Shown here: one piece after another, positions 39,640 through 49,335 of the stretch
How positions within the stretch are numbered: position 1 is the first letter of the stretch
Layout of the letters: each line of letters starts with the position of its first letter
NCBI RefSeq assembly: GCF_963378085.1
Contig: NZ_OY726395.1
Coordinates: 1,612,001-1,676,000, forward strand
Reading direction: 5' to 3'
DNA: 64,000 nucleotides
Origin: Mycolicibacterium sp. MU0050
GTDB lineage: Bacteria; Actinomycetota; Actinomycetes; Mycobacteriales; Mycobacteriaceae
Position numbers and translations under genes: made by a program
Notes under the pieces: model-generated
Told to the model about the DNA's origin: nothing
What the model saw: only the letters and a program-made list of their open reading frames with translations
Databases searched by the model: none

Positions 39640-42228
39640 TCAGCCCGCGTCGGTCTGGCGGGCCCGCAGCGCCCGCACCACCCCGGCGCGACCCTCGAGG
39701 ACCAGCCGCCGCAGCGCCGGCGGCAACTCGGGATCGGCGAGGAACCTGTCCGCGGCGTCGACGGCGTCTTGGCTGATGTCCCAGCCCGGGTACAGCCCGA
39801 TGACGACGGTCTGGGCGACCTCGCTGGAGCGCCGCGCCCACACGCCGCGGATCGCCTCGAAGTAGCGCTGCGAGTAATCGCGCAGCAGCTCGGCCTGGCC
39901 GGGCGCGACGAATCCGGTGATGATGGCGCGGGCGGTGATGTTGGCCAGGGTGTCGTCCTCGATCACCTGCTGCCAGGCGGCGCCCTTGACGGCGGCCTGC
40001 GGTCGCGCCGCGGAGGCGGCCGCCGCGCTGCGTCGACCGGCCGCGGTGTTGTCCCGCTCGGCTTCGGCGTCGATGAACGGCGTCTCGGGCCCGTCGGCGT
40101 CGACCCGGCCCGCACCCGCCAGCGCGGTGACGATGCGCCAACGCAGGTCGGTGTCGACCTCGAGGCCGGCCAGCCCGTGCGCGGCGGGATCGGAGTCCAG
40201 CAGCGCGGCCAGCAGATCGGCGTGCTGGCTCGAAAGCACCGACGTGCACAGCGAATTGACGAACGCCAGCTGATGATCCGACCCGGGCTCGGCCGACCGC
40301 GCCAGCTCCACCAGACGGTCGGCGAAGGCGGGCCAGCCCTCGGACTTGGCCCAGCCGGGCTCGGCGTAGGAACCCAGCGCGGTCTGTGCCTGCAACAGTA
40401 GCCGTTGCGCCACACCGACTTCGGTTTCGGCGCCGATGCCGCGCAGCACCAGCGCAATGAAGTCGCGGGCCTTCAACTCGGCGTCGCGGGTCATCTCCCA
40501 GGCCGCCGACCACGCCAGCGTGCGCGGCAGCGGGTCGGCGATGTCCGCGATGCGGTTCAGCAGGGTCTGCAATGACTCCGGATCCAGCCGCAACGAGCAG
40601 TAGGTCAGGTCGTCGTCGTTGACGATGATCAGCTTGCCCCGCGAAACGCCCTGCAGTTCGGGGATTTCCGTCGTAGGTCCCTCGACGTCCAGTTCGTGGC
40701 GGTGCACCCGCACCAACTTGCCGGAGCCGTCGTCGTCGTAGATGCCGACCGCCAGTCGGTGCACCCGCGTCTCGCCGGCGCCGGGCGCCGCACCGCTCTG
40801 CTGGATGGCGAAGCGGGTGAACCTGCCCTCGGCGTCGACGTCGAAATCGGGGCGCAGAGTGTTGAGCCCGGTGGTCTTGAGCCACTGCTGTCCCCACTGC
40901 GACAGGTCGCGGCCCGAGGACTTCTCCAGCGCGCCCAGCAGATCGGCGAAGGTGGCGTTGCCGAAGGCGTGGTCGCGGAAGTAGTCCCGCAGACCGGCCA
41001 GGAAGGGTTCTTCCCCGACGTAGGCCACCAACTGCTTGAGCACGCTGGCGCCCTTGGCATAGGTGATGCCGTCGAAGTTGACCTCGACCGCGGCCAGATC
41101 AGGAATCTCGGCAGCCACCGGGTGGGTCGACGGCAGCTGATCCTGCCGGTAGGCCCAGGACTTTTCGACATTGGCGAACGTCGTCCACGCCTCGGTGTAT
41201 TCGGTGGCCTCGGCCTGGCAGAGCACCGAGGCGAATGTCGCGAAGGATTCGTTGAGCCACAGGTCGTCCCACCAGGTCATGGTGACCAGGTCGCCGAACC
41301 ACATGTGGGCCATCTCATGCAACAGGGTCTCGGCGCGACGCTCGTAGGAGTACCGCGTCACCTTGGACCGGAACACGTAGTCCTCGAGGAACGTGACCGC
41401 GCCCGCGTTTTCCATGGCGCCGGCGTTGAACTCCGGGACAAACAACTGGTCGTACTTGCCGAACGCGTACGGAATGCCAAAGTTCTTGTGGTAGAAGCCA
41501 AATCCTTGCTTGGTCTCGGTGAACAGCCGCTCGGCGTCCATGTACTGCGCCAGCGAGGCGCGGCAGAACAGGCCGAGCGGAATCTCGCCGTGTTCGTCGG
41601 AGTACACGTCGCGCCACACCGCGTACGGCCCGGCGATCAGCGCCACCAGGTAGGTGCTCATCCGCGGGGTGGTGGCGAAGGTGTGCACCTTGGCGCCGTT
41701 CGGGCCGTCCTCGACCAGGGTGGTGGCGCCGTTGGAGATCACCTCCCAGTGCGCGGGTGCGGTGACCGCGATGTCGAAGGCGGCCTTCAGGTCGGGCTGG
41801 TCGAAGCAGGCGAACATGCGCTTGGCGTCGGCGGTCTCGAACTGCGAGTACAGATACACCTCGCCGTCGACCGGGTCGACGAACCGATGCAAGCCCTCGC
41901 CGGTGTTCGAGTACAGGCAGTCCGCGTCGACGACGACGACGTTGTGCTCGGCGAGGCCGCGCAGCGGGATCCCGGTGGACTCGTCGTAGGCGGACACGTC
42001 GATGTCGCGGCCGTTGAGGGTGGCGCTGCGAATTCGCTCCGCGGCGATGTCCAGGTAGCTGTCCGCGCCGGCCAGGGCGTCGAATTCCACGGTGGTGATC
42101 GACCGGAACGTGCGTTCGCCCGGCGCGCCGTTGCCGTCGGTGACGTCCAGCGTGATGCGGTAGCTGTCGACGGTGATCAGCGCGGCCCGTTCGATGGCCT
42201 GGTCATGAGTCAGATTGGGAAGTGCCAC
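39640..42228 (-). CDS. pepN: Aminopeptidase N (M1 metallopeptidase)
   Basis: 862 residues, the length of mycobacterial PepN. The exopeptidase motif GAMENAG and zinc motif [13 protein letters not shown] are present, followed by [10 protein letters not shown] with the third zinc ligand Glu. A C-terminal helical ERAP-like domain fills residues of about 540-860. It releases N-terminal amino acids from peptides in the cytoplasm. GTG 42228 matches the known N-terminus ALPNLT; the frame stays open another 111 codons, but that extension overlaps the divergent reductase gene. Corresponds to Rv2467. Confidence 0.94.
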   Translation of the reverse strand: MALPNLTHDQAIERAALITVDSYRITLDVTDGNGAPGERTFRSITTVEFDALAGADSYLDIAAERIRSATLNGRDIDVSAYDESTGIPLRGLAEHNVVVVDADCLYSNTGEGLHRFVDPVDGEVYLYSQFETADAKRMFACFDQPDLKAAFDIAVTAPAHWEVISNGATTLVEDGPNGAKVHTFATTPRMSTYLVALIAGPYAVWRDVYSDEHGEIPLGLFCRASLAQYMDAERLFTETKQGFGFYHKNFGIPYAFGKYDQLFVPEFNAGAMENAGAVTFLEDYVFRSKVTRYSYERRAETLLHEMAHMWFGDLVTMTWWDDLWLNESFATFASVLCQAEATEYTEAWTTFANVEKSWAYRQDQLPSTHPVAAEIPDLAAVEVNFDGITYAKGASVLKQLVAYVGEEPFLAGLRDYFRDHAFGNATFADLLGALEKSSGRDLSQWGQQWLKTTGLNTLRPDFDVDAEGRFTRFAIQQSGAAPGAGETRVHRLAVGIYDDDGSGKLVRVHRHELDVEGPTTEIPELQGVSRGKLIIVNDDDLTYCSLRLDPESLQTLLNRIADIADPLPRTLAWSAAWEMTRDAELKARDFIALVLRGIGAETEVGVAQRLLLQAQTALGSYAEPGWAKSEGWPAFADRLVELARSAEPGSDHQLAFVNSLCTSVLSSQHADLLAALLDSDPAAHGLAGLEVDTDLRWRIVTALAGAGRVDADGPETPFIDAEAERDNTAAGRRSAAAASAARPQAAVKGAAWQQVIEDDTLANITARAIITGFVAPGQAELLRDYSQRYFEAIRGVWARRSSEVAQTVVIGLYPGWDISQDAVDAADRFLADPELPPALRRLVLEGRAGVVRALRARQTDAG

Positions 42229-42325
42229 GCTCGCCAACATTAGTCGGCACCGGGGAACACTTGCCGGGTACACGAGGTTGTGTGAACCGGGGGAGTGGCC
42301 CCCAAGCCGTCGGAAAGGATGCTTC

Positions 42326-42934
42326 GTGCCTGCCAAAGATGTCGCTGAATTCTGGTTCGACCCGCTGTGCCCGTGGTGCTGGATCACCTCGCGCTGGATC
42401 CTCGAGGTGGAGAAGGTCCGTGACATCGAGGTCAAATTCCATGTGATGAGCCTCGCGGTGCTCAACGAGGGCCGGGACCTGCCGGAGGAGTACCAGGAAC
42501 GGATGAAGCAGGCGTGGGGCCCGGTGCGGGTCGCGATCGCCGCCGAGCAGGCAAAGGGCAACGAGATCCTGCGTCCGCTCTACACGGCCATGGGCACCCT
42601 GATCCACAACAAGGACAACAAGGACTTCGACGACGTCATCGCCAAGTCGCTCGCCGAGGTCGGTCTGCCGGCCGAGTTGGCCGAGGCGGCCGGGTCCGAC
42701 AAGTACGACGAGGCACTGCGCAAGAGCCATCACGCCGGGATGGACGCCGTGGGCGAGGACGTCGGCACGCCCACCATCCACGTCAACGGGGTGGCGTTCT
42801 TCGGTCCGGTGCTGTCGCGGATCCCGCGCGGTGAAGAGGCCGGAAAGCTGTGGGACGCGTCGGTGATCTTCGCGGCGTATCCGCACTTCTGGGAGCTGAA
42901 GCGGTCCCGCACCGAATCACCCGAGTTCGACTAG
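42326..42934 (+). CDS. Mycothiol-dependent DsbA-like reductase (Rv2466c/Mrx2 type)
   Basis: 202 residues of the DsbA/FrnE thioredoxin-like class. The active site is CPWC (15-18) in [12 protein letters not shown], and the cis-Pro loop is GTPTIHVNG. Rv2466c is a mycothiol-dependent nitroreductase/mycoredoxin induced by oxidative stress through SigH and known to activate the prodrug TP053. GTG 42326 is chosen since AAAGGA lies 7 bases upstream. It is divergent from pepN, 97 bases away, and followed by a strong hairpin. Confidence 0.88.
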   Translation: MPAKDVAEFWFDPLCPWCWITSRWILEVEKVRDIEVKFHVMSLAVLNEGRDLPEEYQERMKQAWGPVRVAIAAEQAKGNEILRPLYTAMGTLIHNKDNKDFDDVIAKSLAEVGLPAELAEAAGSDKYDEALRKSHHAGMDAVGEDVGTPTIHVNGVAFFGPVLSRIPRGEEAGKLWDASVIFAAYPHFWELKRSRTESPEFD

Positions 42935-42942
42935 GTGCCGCC

Positions 42943-42974
42943 TCGCCGCCGGCGTGTGGACGCGCCGGCGGCGA
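42943..42974 (+). terminator. GC-rich hairpin terminator without U-run
   Basis: A perfect 12-base stem, TCGCCGCCGGCG with CGCCGGCGGCGA, 8-base loop, starting 9 bases after the reductase stop. No T-run follows, as is common for mycobacterial terminators. Confidence 0.65.
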
Positions 42975-43007
42975 AACCGGTCGTTGACAACCGCAGCAAA
43001 TTCCACG

Positions 43008-43039
43008 CACAATCTGAGAACATTGGTTATCAGATTGTG
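43008..43039. promoter_or_regulatory. Inverted-repeat operator over the promoter of the MpaB-type oxygenase gene
   Basis: CACAATCTGA (43008-43017) and TCAGATTGTG (43030-43039) are exact inverse copies with 12 bases between. A TTGACA -35 box lies at 42984-42989, and CACAAT, 18 bases further, would serve as -10 inside the left arm. A TetR- or MarR-type repressor is expected; none is encoded next to it. Confidence 0.7.
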
Positions 43040-43047
43040 AGGACACC

Positions 43048-43998
43048 ATGAGCGTGCCGATCCGCAGCCGGACCCGTCCCCGCGCCCGGCGCCGAGCGCC
43101 GCGAGAGTTGCGGGATCTGATGACCACGATCGGTCTGGCCAACGGTGTGGCGAACATCATCATGCAGCTGTCGTTGCCGCCGGTCGGCCATGGCGTCAGC
43201 GAGAGCCGCGTCCAATCCGGCAGCCCGCGGCGGTACCCGCTCAAGCGGGCGCGGACCACGGGCCAATACCTGGCGCTGTCGGTGCTGGGCAGCGACGAGG
43301 ACCGCGACGCCATGCGCGCCGCGGTCGCCGAGGTGCACAAGGAGGTGTACTCGCGGGCCGACAGCCCGGTGCGCTACAGCGGCAACAGCCGTGAACTGCA
43401 GGTCTGGGTCGCCATGTGCCTGTTCAAGTACTACCTGGACCAGTACACCTTCATTTACGGCCCGCTCGATGATGCGACGCTGGACACCCTGACCAAGGCG
43501 GCCGAACCGCTGGCCACCGGCGTCAACGTGCAGGCCGCCGAGTGGCCCCAGACATGGGCGGAATTCTGCGCCCGCTGGGACGCCATGCTGCCGGAGCTGT
43601 CCATCGACCCCGTCGTGCATCGCGAATTCGAGACGCTGTCGGACCTGACGTTCGTAGGTGAGGCCTGGGGCACGATCGGCTACGCGCTGGCGAAGGTGCC
43701 CGGGCCGGTCTATCGATTCATGACCCGCGCGACGCTGCCGCCGGAGTTTCGCGACCTGATGGGCTGGGACTGGAGCGCGGCTGACCAGCGCCGATTCGAC
43801 CGGGTGCTGGCGGTGTTGCGCTGGGTCGACCCGGTGATCAACCCGTTCGCGATGCAGCTGTTCTACCGGCTGTACGTGGCCGATTTCCGGCTGCGTCGGC
43901 GGTTGGGGCTGCCGGTGCTGGGTTCGCTGAAGGTCAGCGCGACCCCGATCCGCGACGGCGGCGGGCTGCGGCGGCTGGCTCGGCGCGCGGCGAGCTGA
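43048..43998 (+). CDS. MpaB-type haem oxygenase (DUF2236)
   Basis: 316 residues of the DUF2236 family, whose characterised members include the rubber oxygenase Lcp and fungal MpaB. Conserved features include GHGVSESRVQSG near the start, then LQVWVAMCLFKYYLDQYTF. Such proteins cleave double bonds in isoprenoid or fatty chains using b-type haem. The N-terminus is Arg-rich and may bind membrane. The gene stands alone behind a palindromic operator and TTGACA promoter, suggesting induction by its substrate. I do not recall it at this place in M. tuberculosis. Confidence 0.8.
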   Translation: MSVPIRSRTRPRARRRAPRELRDLMTTIGLANGVANIIMQLSLPPVGHGVSESRVQSGSPRRYPLKRARTTGQYLALSVLGSDEDRDAMRAAVAEVHKEVYSRADSPVRYSGNSRELQVWVAMCLFKYYLDQYTFIYGPLDDATLDTLTKAAEPLATGVNVQAAEWPQTWAEFCARWDAMLPELSIDPVVHREFETLSDLTFVGEAWGTIGYALAKVPGPVYRFMTRATLPPEFRDLMGWDWSAADQRRFDRVLAVLRWVDPVINPFAMQLFYRLYVADFRLRRRLGLPVLGSLKVSATPIRDGGGLRRLARRAAS

Positions 43999-44038
43999 GG
44001 CTCGGTCCAGCGCATTCGGGCTGAGCGGGAGCAGCGGT

Positions 44039-44044
44039 TAGGGT
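44039..44044 (+). promoter_or_regulatory. -10 hexamer for a leaderless rpiB transcript
   Basis: TAGGGT ends 7 bases before the rpiB ATG at 44052, and no ribosome-binding site is visible between. Transcription probably starts at or next to the A of the ATG. Confidence 0.45.
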
Positions 44045-44051
44045 TACCGCC

Positions 44052-44525
44052 ATGCGCGTCTACCTCGGTGCCGATCACGCCGGCTACGAACTCAAAGCAG
44101 CCATCGTCGACCACCTCAAGGCCAACGGTCATGAACCGATCGACTGCGGCGCCTTCGAGTACGACGCCGACGACGACTACCCCGCGTTCTGCATCGCGGC
44201 CGCGGAGAAGACCGTCGCGGACCCGGGCAGCCTCGGCATCGTCCTCGGCGGTTCGGGCAACGGTGAGCAGATCGCGGCGAACAAGGTGCCCGGCGCCCGC
44301 TGCGCGCTGGCCTGGAGCGTCGAGACCGCCGAACTCGCCCGGCAGCACAACAACGCCCAGCTGATCGGTATCGGCGGGCGGATGCACACCGAAGAGGAGG
44401 CGTTGGCCATCGTCGATGCGTTCCTGGCCACGCCGTGGTCGGAGGCCGAGCGGCATCAGCGCCGCATCGACATCCTGGCCGACTACGAGAAGACGCACGT
44501 CGCGCCCGCGGTCCCCGGCGCCTGA
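44052..44525 (+). CDS. rpiB: Ribose-5-phosphate isomerase B
   Basis: 157 residues beginning MRVYLGADHAGYELK, with the phosphate-binding GIVLGGSGNGEQIAANK and ARCALAWS segments of RpiB. It interconverts ribose-5-phosphate and ribulose-5-phosphate in the pentose-phosphate pathway. The usual length and position (Rv2465c) agree. nei2 starts 9 bases after its stop, so they form a two-gene unit. Confidence 0.94.
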   Translation: MRVYLGADHAGYELKAAIVDHLKANGHEPIDCGAFEYDADDDYPAFCIAAAEKTVADPGSLGIVLGGSGNGEQIAANKVPGARCALAWSVETAELARQHNNAQLIGIGGRMHTEEEALAIVDAFLATPWSEAERHQRRIDILADYEKTHVAPAVPGA

Positions 44526-44534
44526 CACCTACGG

Positions 44535-45341
44535 ATGCCCGAGGGCCACACCCTGCACCGGCTCGCCCGGTTGCACCAGCGTCGCTACGGCCGCGCCCCG
44601 GTGCGCGTCGGCAGCCCGCAGGGGCGCTTCACCGAAGGTGCGGCGTCGGTCGACGGCCGCGTGTTCCGCAAGGCCGACGCGTGGGGCAAACACCTGTTCC
44701 ACCACTACGCGGGAGCCAAGGTGGTGCACGTCCACCTCGGCATCTACGGCACTTTCACCGAGTTCGCGGCTTCGGATCCGGAGCTGATCCCCGACCCGGT
44801 GGGGCAGGTCCGGATGCGGATGATCGGCGCGGAGTACGGCACCGACCTACGCGGCCCGATGATCTGCGAGGTGATCGAGGAGGCCGAGGTGGGCGACGTG
44901 GTGGCCCGGCTCGGCCCCGATCCGCTGCGACCCGACGCCGACCCGTCGCGCGCCTGGCAGCGAATCAACAAGTCCCGCAGGCCGATTGCAGCTCTACTGA
45001 TGGATCAGTCGGTGCTGGCCGGGGCCGGCAACATCTACCGCAGCGAACTGCTGTTCCGGCACGGCATCGACCCGTACCGGCTCGGAACATCGATCACCGC
45101 CGACGAGTTCGCGCAGATGTGGGCGGACCTGGTCGCACTGATGAAGATCGGGGTGCGGCGCGGCAAGATCATCGTGATCCGCCCGGAGGACGATCACGGC
45201 GCGCCCGCCTATGGGCCGGGACGGCCGCGGACCTATGTGTATCGCCGCGCCGGGGAGGCTTGCAGGCTCTGCGGGACCGAGGTGCGTACCGCGGTGTTGG
45301 AGGGTCGCAACCTGTTCTGGTGTCCGACCTGCCAGTCCTGA
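44535..45341 (+). CDS. nei2: Endonuclease VIII-like DNA glycosylase Nei2
   Basis: 268 residues with the Fpg/Nei N-terminus MPEGHTLHRLAR: Pro2 is the catalytic nucleophile and Glu3 assists. The helix-two-turn-helix part holds LAGAGNIYRSELLFRHGIDP. A C-terminal four-Cys zinc finger, CRLCG and FWCPTC, closes the protein. It removes oxidised pyrimidines and cleaves the abasic site in base-excision repair. Corresponds to Rv2464c; M. tuberculosis Nei2 is reported to prefer single-stranded or fork DNA. Downstream lies a repeat array rather than a terminator. Confidence 0.92.
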   Translation: MPEGHTLHRLARLHQRRYGRAPVRVGSPQGRFTEGAASVDGRVFRKADAWGKHLFHHYAGAKVVHVHLGIYGTFTEFAASDPELIPDPVGQVRMRMIGAEYGTDLRGPMICEVIEEAEVGDVVARLGPDPLRPDADPSRAWQRINKSRRPIAALLMDQSVLAGAGNIYRSELLFRHGIDPYRLGTSITADEFAQMWADLVALMKIGVRRGKIIVIRPEDDHGAPAYGPGRPRTYVYRRAGEACRLCGTEVRTAVLEGRNLFWCPTCQS

Positions 45342-45361
45342 GGGTGCTTCGGGGGCCAGGT

Positions 45362-45516
45362 TATCGAGGCTGCGCTCAGCGAGGTGTGTTCTCGCATTTT
45401 CTCGCGGTGAGCGCTGTCTCGGTGAGGCTCGCCATCGAGACTGCGGTCAGCGTGCTGTTTGCTCGCGGTTCCTCACGGTGAGCGCTGTCTCGGTGAGGCT
45501 CGCCATCGAGACTGCG
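45362..45516. repeat. 71-bp direct repeats, about 2.5 copies
   Basis: A 41-base segment at 45405-45445 recurs exactly at 45476-45516 (period 71); the sequence from 45362 to 45404 is a degenerate copy of the spacer part (ATCGAG-CTGCG-TCAGCG and a CTCGC/TTCTC section). The array fills the gap between nei2 and the convergent DUF1542 gene. No hairpin with a T-run is seen. It resembles interspersed VNTR/MIRU-type elements. Confidence 0.75.
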
Positions 45517-45542
45517 CTGAGCGCTACGTCAACGAGACGAAC

Positions 45543-46337
45543 CTAGAAGTCGAAACCGCCGAAGTCGCCGCCGCCGAAGTCGCCCCAGCCGCCGCCATCG
45601 CCGCCGCCGAAATCACCCCAGCCACCACCGTCGCCGAAGTCGCCGCCGGCGTCACCACCGAAGTCACCGCCCTCGTCGAAGCCGCCGCCGGCGCCGCTCT
45701 CGAAGGCCTGCGCGTCATAGCCCACGCCGCTCATCCCGGAGAACATCGCGCTGAACAGCAGGACCGAACCCATGCCCCAGGCGCCGGCCACCAGCGCGGG
45801 CTTCCACCACGGCTCGGAGTACCAGCCCGCCGGAACGGGTCGCCCGGCCACGCGGCCGCCGGGGTAGTAGTTGGGCGTGTTGGGTGTCGGCTCGGGGGAG
45901 GCCTCGATCTGGCGGCCTTCGAACTCGATGCGGCGGTCCTCGGTCACCCGGCCGGCGGCGGACTGCCCGGCCAGCGATTCGAGCTCCGGACCGGGGTCCA
46001 TCCCCATCGCGGTGCGCGCGGCCCGCACGTAGTAGAGGCCCTCGAGCGCACTTTCCTTGGCGAGCATCGCCTGCTTGGGGGTGTTGGCCTGTTCGATCGC
46101 CGACGACGCTGCCGTGTATCGCTCGGAGGCGTCGGCCATGGCCTGCCTGGAGGCGTCGTCGTTGCCCGACAGGTTCAGCACTTGGCCGCCGAGACGCTCG
46201 ATCAGACGGCGGGCGTCGGCCTTGGCGTCGTCCAGCGAGACCTCCGCCCGGCGCCCGGAAGCCTGCGAGGAGCTGTAGACGACCAGCCCGATCGCAGCGA
46301 CAACGACAAGAAGCAGGATCAGCAGGGCGCCGTTCAT
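45543..46337 (-). CDS. DUF1542-like membrane protein with Gly/Asp-rich tail
   Basis: 264 residues. One N-terminal helix (about 4-22) anchors the protein; a helical segment (about 30-110, with VSLDDAKADARRLIERLGG) resembles DUF1542; a second hydrophobic segment lies at about 185-205. The last 50 residues are low-complexity, with repeated GGGWGDFGGGD-type units of Gly, Asp, Phe and Trp. The function is unknown; the tail looks disordered and adhesive. The ATG overlaps no neighbour. The stop lies just beyond the 71-bp repeats. Confidence 0.72.
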   Translation of the reverse strand: MNGALLILLLVVVAAIGLVVYSSSQASGRRAEVSLDDAKADARRLIERLGGQVLNLSGNDDASRQAMADASERYTAASSAIEQANTPKQAMLAKESALEGLYYVRAARTAMGMDPGPELESLAGQSAAGRVTEDRRIEFEGRQIEASPEPTPNTPNYYPGGRVAGRPVPAGWYSEPWWKPALVAGAWGMGSVLLFSAMFSGMSGVGYDAQAFESGAGGGFDEGGDFGGDAGGDFGDGGGWGDFGGGDGGGWGDFGGGDFGGFDF

Positions 46338-46397
46338 GGGACCAGACTACCGAGCGGTGAAGGCGATTTCGCTGAGCGCGGACAGCGGCGCACTCGA

Positions 46398-47585
46398 TCA
46401 GCCCGTGCCGATGCCCAACGCGGCGTACACCTCGTCGGACAGCGCCACGGTGCGCGGGTCGGCGTTGCACTTGGTGGCGTCGAAATAGTTCATGACGTAG
46501 GCGTAGCCGATGCGGTGCTCGAGATCGACGAAGGCGTACGACCCGCCCGAGCCGCCGTGGCCGAAGCTGCGCAGGTTCGGGCCGGCCACGCCGCGCTGGT
46601 TGAGCATGTACCCGAGGCCCCACCCGTGGTCGGCCACCCGCGGACCGAGCACCAGGTCGGCGTCGAAGCCGCCCTGTGACAGGCGAATTCGTTGCATGTG
46701 CTCGCGGCTGAGCAGCTTCTCGCAGGCCAGCGCGTTGTACACGGTCGACATGCCCAGCGCCGATACGTGCGCGTTGGTGCTCGGGAATTCCGCACTGCGC
46801 CACGTGTCGATGGCGTGGACGCCCAACTCGTCGTCGGGGACGAAGTTCATCGACACCGCCCAGCCGGCCATCGGGTGATCACCGAGTGAACGCGGCGGAT
46901 CGGTGAGCCCTGCGTCGGTCAACAGGTTGCGGACCGTCGGCTTGTTCACCATCTCGGCGCAGCGCCGGTGTTCGCGGGCGGGCAACCCGATGTGCACATC
47001 GGCGCCGATCGGTTCGGCGATCTCGGTGCGCAGGTACTGGCCCAGGGTGCGGCCCGTGACCCGGCGCACCACCTCGCCCAGGATGAAGCCGAAGGTCACC
47101 ACCTGATAGCCCTGCGCGGTGCCGGGTGCCCACCACGGTTCGGCCGCCGCGATCCGCGCGCAGACGGCGTCCCAGTCGGCGACCTCGCGCCAGTCCATCG
47201 GTTGGTCGGGCCCGATTACCCCGGAGCGGTGACCGAGCACCATCGCGACGGTGATGTCCTCCTTGCCCGCCTGGGCGAACTCGGGCCAGTAGCGGGCGAC
47301 GGGGGCGTCGAGGTCGATCTCGCCGCGATCGGCCAGCAGGTGCACGCATGTGCTGGTGAGCCCCTTGCTGCCGGAGAACACGCTGGCCAAGGTGTTCTGC
47401 CGCCACGGGCGGCGCCGCGCGGCGTCGGCGTGGCCGCCCCACAGGTTGACCACCAACTGGCCGTCGACCCACACCGCGACCGCGGCGCCGACCTCGTGGC
47501 CATCGGCGAAGTTGCGTGCAAAAGCCCTACGGACACCGTCGAATTCGGGCGCGCAATAACCGGACGTGCTGACATGGTCAGGCAT
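46398..47585 (-). CDS. lipP: Serine hydrolase of beta-lactamase/esterase fold (LipP)
   Basis: 395 residues of the class C beta-lactamase/EstB esterase group. The nucleophile motif SxxK reads SGSK (Ser71, Lys74), and late motifs include FGHGGSGGSYAFVDLEHR. No signal peptide is present, favouring a cytoplasmic esterase over a secreted beta-lactamase. ATG 47585 is chosen; the frame is open to 47816 but that part overlaps the promoter of the divergent methyltransferase. Position matches Rv2463. Confidence 0.85.
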   Translation of the reverse strand: MPDHVSTSGYCAPEFDGVRRAFARNFADGHEVGAAVAVWVDGQLVVNLWGGHADAARRRPWRQNTLASVFSGSKGLTSTCVHLLADRGEIDLDAPVARYWPEFAQAGKEDITVAMVLGHRSGVIGPDQPMDWREVADWDAVCARIAAAEPWWAPGTAQGYQVVTFGFILGEVVRRVTGRTLGQYLRTEIAEPIGADVHIGLPAREHRRCAEMVNKPTVRNLLTDAGLTDPPRSLGDHPMAGWAVSMNFVPDDELGVHAIDTWRSAEFPSTNAHVSALGMSTVYNALACEKLLSREHMQRIRLSQGGFDADLVLGPRVADHGWGLGYMLNQRGVAGPNLRSFGHGGSGGSYAFVDLEHRIGYAYVMNYFDATKCNADPRTVALSDEVYAALGIGTG

Positions 47586-47823
47586 CCCACCGAAGGTACG
47601 GACGGTGTCGACGCGACACGATGGCTCGCAGCCAATTGGAAGCGTTTCGAGATGTCGCCGTGACCGTCGCAATTCGTTTCCGGTTGCCGCCTCGGCGCCC
47701 GAGCCGCCTTCGAGCAGTGGGCGAAAACATCCCGATCTCAACAGAACTCGCCACCAGCGGCCGCGAGGTCGGAGCAGGAAATACAGATTTCCATTTCGGC
47801 GCGCGCTGACCAGCATGTTGCTC

Positions 47824-47829
47824 TAGATT
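47824..47829 (+). promoter_or_regulatory. -10 hexamer for a leaderless O-methyltransferase transcript
   Basis: TAGATT ends 6 bases before the GTG at 47836, with no ribosome site between. Confidence 0.45.
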
Positions 47830-47835
47830 CAGCTG

Positions 47836-48924
47836 GTGAATTCACCTGGCGTGCCACCGGCGAAGGTTGCCCGGCTGGCAGAGCGTGTCCGGCATGTGTT
47901 GTCCCGTCTGCATCAACGCAGCGCACCCCCGCCGGCCGCGATGTTGGAGGTGATCCTCGGTGCCTGGGTGTCCCAGGCCGTCGCCGTGGCCGCCGAGTTG
48001 CGCGTCGCCGACGAACTGGCGCATGGGCCCTTGGCCATCGAGGAGTTGGCCCGGCGGGTCGGGGCCGACCCGGACGCCTTGGGTCGGCTGCTGCGGGCGC
48101 TGATCGGCGAGGGCATCTTCACGCAGCGGCGCGACGGTCGCTACGCCCTGAACGCGCTGGCCGAAACACTGCGTCGCGACGCGCCGGTGTCGGTGGCGGG
48201 GATGGCCCGGTTCGTGGGTTCGCCCGAGCACCGCGAGCATTGGAGCCACCTGATCGACGCGGTCCGCACCGGCGACGCCGTGGTCCCCGCGCTGCGGGGC
48301 AAACCCGCCTTCGAGTACCTGCACGGCGAGTCCACGCTGTCCGAGATCTTCAACGACGCGATGACGAGCATGTCGGAGCTGGCGATCGCACCCGTCGTCG
48401 CCGCCTACGACTTCACCGCCTATCCGACGATCGTCGATGTCGGCGGCGGTCACGGACGGCTGCTCGCGGCGATCCTCGGCGCCGCGCCGGCCGCCCGCGG
48501 CGTCCTCTACGACCTGCCCCCGGTGGTCGCCGGTGCGCCCGCTCTGCTGGCCGAACACGGCGTCGTCGACCGGGTCCGGATCGAGAGCGGATCGTTCTTC
48601 GATTCCGCGCCGCCCGGCGGTGACCTGTACGTGCTCAAGAGCATCATCCACGACTGGCCCGACGAGCAGGCCGCCCAGATTCTGGGCAACGTCCGCGCCG
48701 CGGGCGGTACGGGCGCCACGCTGGTCCTGGTGGAACCCGTGATCCCGCTGCATCGACGGGCGTTTCCGGGCAAGTGGACGGACCTGGAGATGCTGGTCAA
48801 CCTCGCGGCGCGGGAGCGGACGGCCGATGAGTACGCCACCTTGTTGCAGCGGGCCGGATTCCGGATGACCCGCGTGGTCCCGACCGCCTCGCCGCTGAGC
48901 CTGGTCGAGGGCAAAGCCATCTGA
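47836..48924 (+). CDS. SAM-dependent O-methyltransferase (plant/caffeate family type)
   Basis: 362 residues. An N-terminal winged-helix dimerisation domain (about 30-115) precedes a Rossmann methyltransferase domain with the SAM motif IVDVGGGHGRLLAAIL and the catalytic His in LKSIIHDWPDEQ. It should methylate a hydroxyl on a phenolic, quinone or polyketide-like acceptor; the substrate cannot be told. GTG 47836 follows TAGATT directly, suggesting a leaderless transcript. It stands alone between lipP (divergent) and tRNA-Gly (convergent) and is not one of the genes I recall in the M. tuberculosis order. Confidence 0.82.
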   Translation: MNSPGVPPAKVARLAERVRHVLSRLHQRSAPPPAAMLEVILGAWVSQAVAVAAELRVADELAHGPLAIEELARRVGADPDALGRLLRALIGEGIFTQRRDGRYALNALAETLRRDAPVSVAGMARFVGSPEHREHWSHLIDAVRTGDAVVPALRGKPAFEYLHGESTLSEIFNDAMTSMSELAIAPVVAAYDFTAYPTIVDVGGGHGRLLAAILGAAPAARGVLYDLPPVVAGAPALLAEHGVVDRVRIESGSFFDSAPPGGDLYVLKSIIHDWPDEQAAQILGNVRAAGGTGATLVLVEPVIPLHRRAFPGKWTDLEMLVNLAARERTADEYATLLQRAGFRMTRVVPTASPLSLVEGKAI

Positions 48925-48951
48925 GGGCGGCCGGAGTCGCGCAGCGCGGCA

Positions 48952-48993
48952 AAACAACAGGTCAGGCCGTGAAAACGGCCTGACCTGTTGTTT
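48952..48993. terminator. Bidirectional intrinsic terminator between methyltransferase and tRNA-Gly
   Basis: A perfect 19-base stem (48952-48970 with 48975-48993) with a GAAA tetraloop, A-run at left and T-run at right. It serves the O-methyltransferase gene and the convergent tRNA-Gly. Confidence 0.93.
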
Positions 48994-48999
48994 CTGTGG

Positions 49000-49070
49000 A
49001 GCGGGCGACGGGAATCGAACCCGCGTAGCTAGTTTGGAAGACTAGGGCTCTACCATTGAGCTACGCCCGC
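49000..49070 (-). tRNA. tRNA-Gly (anticodon TCC)
   Basis: A 71-base cloverleaf: acceptor GCGGGCG/CGCCCGC, D-arm GCTC/GAGC, anticodon loop CTTCCAA, T-arm GCGGG-TTCGATT-CCCGT. CCA is not encoded. Reads GGA/GGG glycine codons. Confidence 0.94.
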
Positions 49071-49217
49071 ATGTGCTGCTCGAGCCGAAACTGTACGGCC
49101 CGTCCCAGATCTTAGCCAATTCGGATCCGGACAGGCCGCAGGCCGTCCTGTGACTTGGCCCTGGCCCGCATGTAGGCCGTAGGATGCCGAGGGCCTTTTA
49201 GCTTCGTGGAGGGCCAT

Positions 49218-49296
<79 letters not shown>

Positions 49297-49335
49297 GCAC
49301 CACCCCGACCGAACAGAAACGTTTTAGGAGTACCC

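Noticed and set aside
42229..42561. N-terminal extension of pepN by 111 codons
   Set aside because: It overlaps the divergent reductase gene and does not look like PepN; the GTG at 42228 matches the family start.
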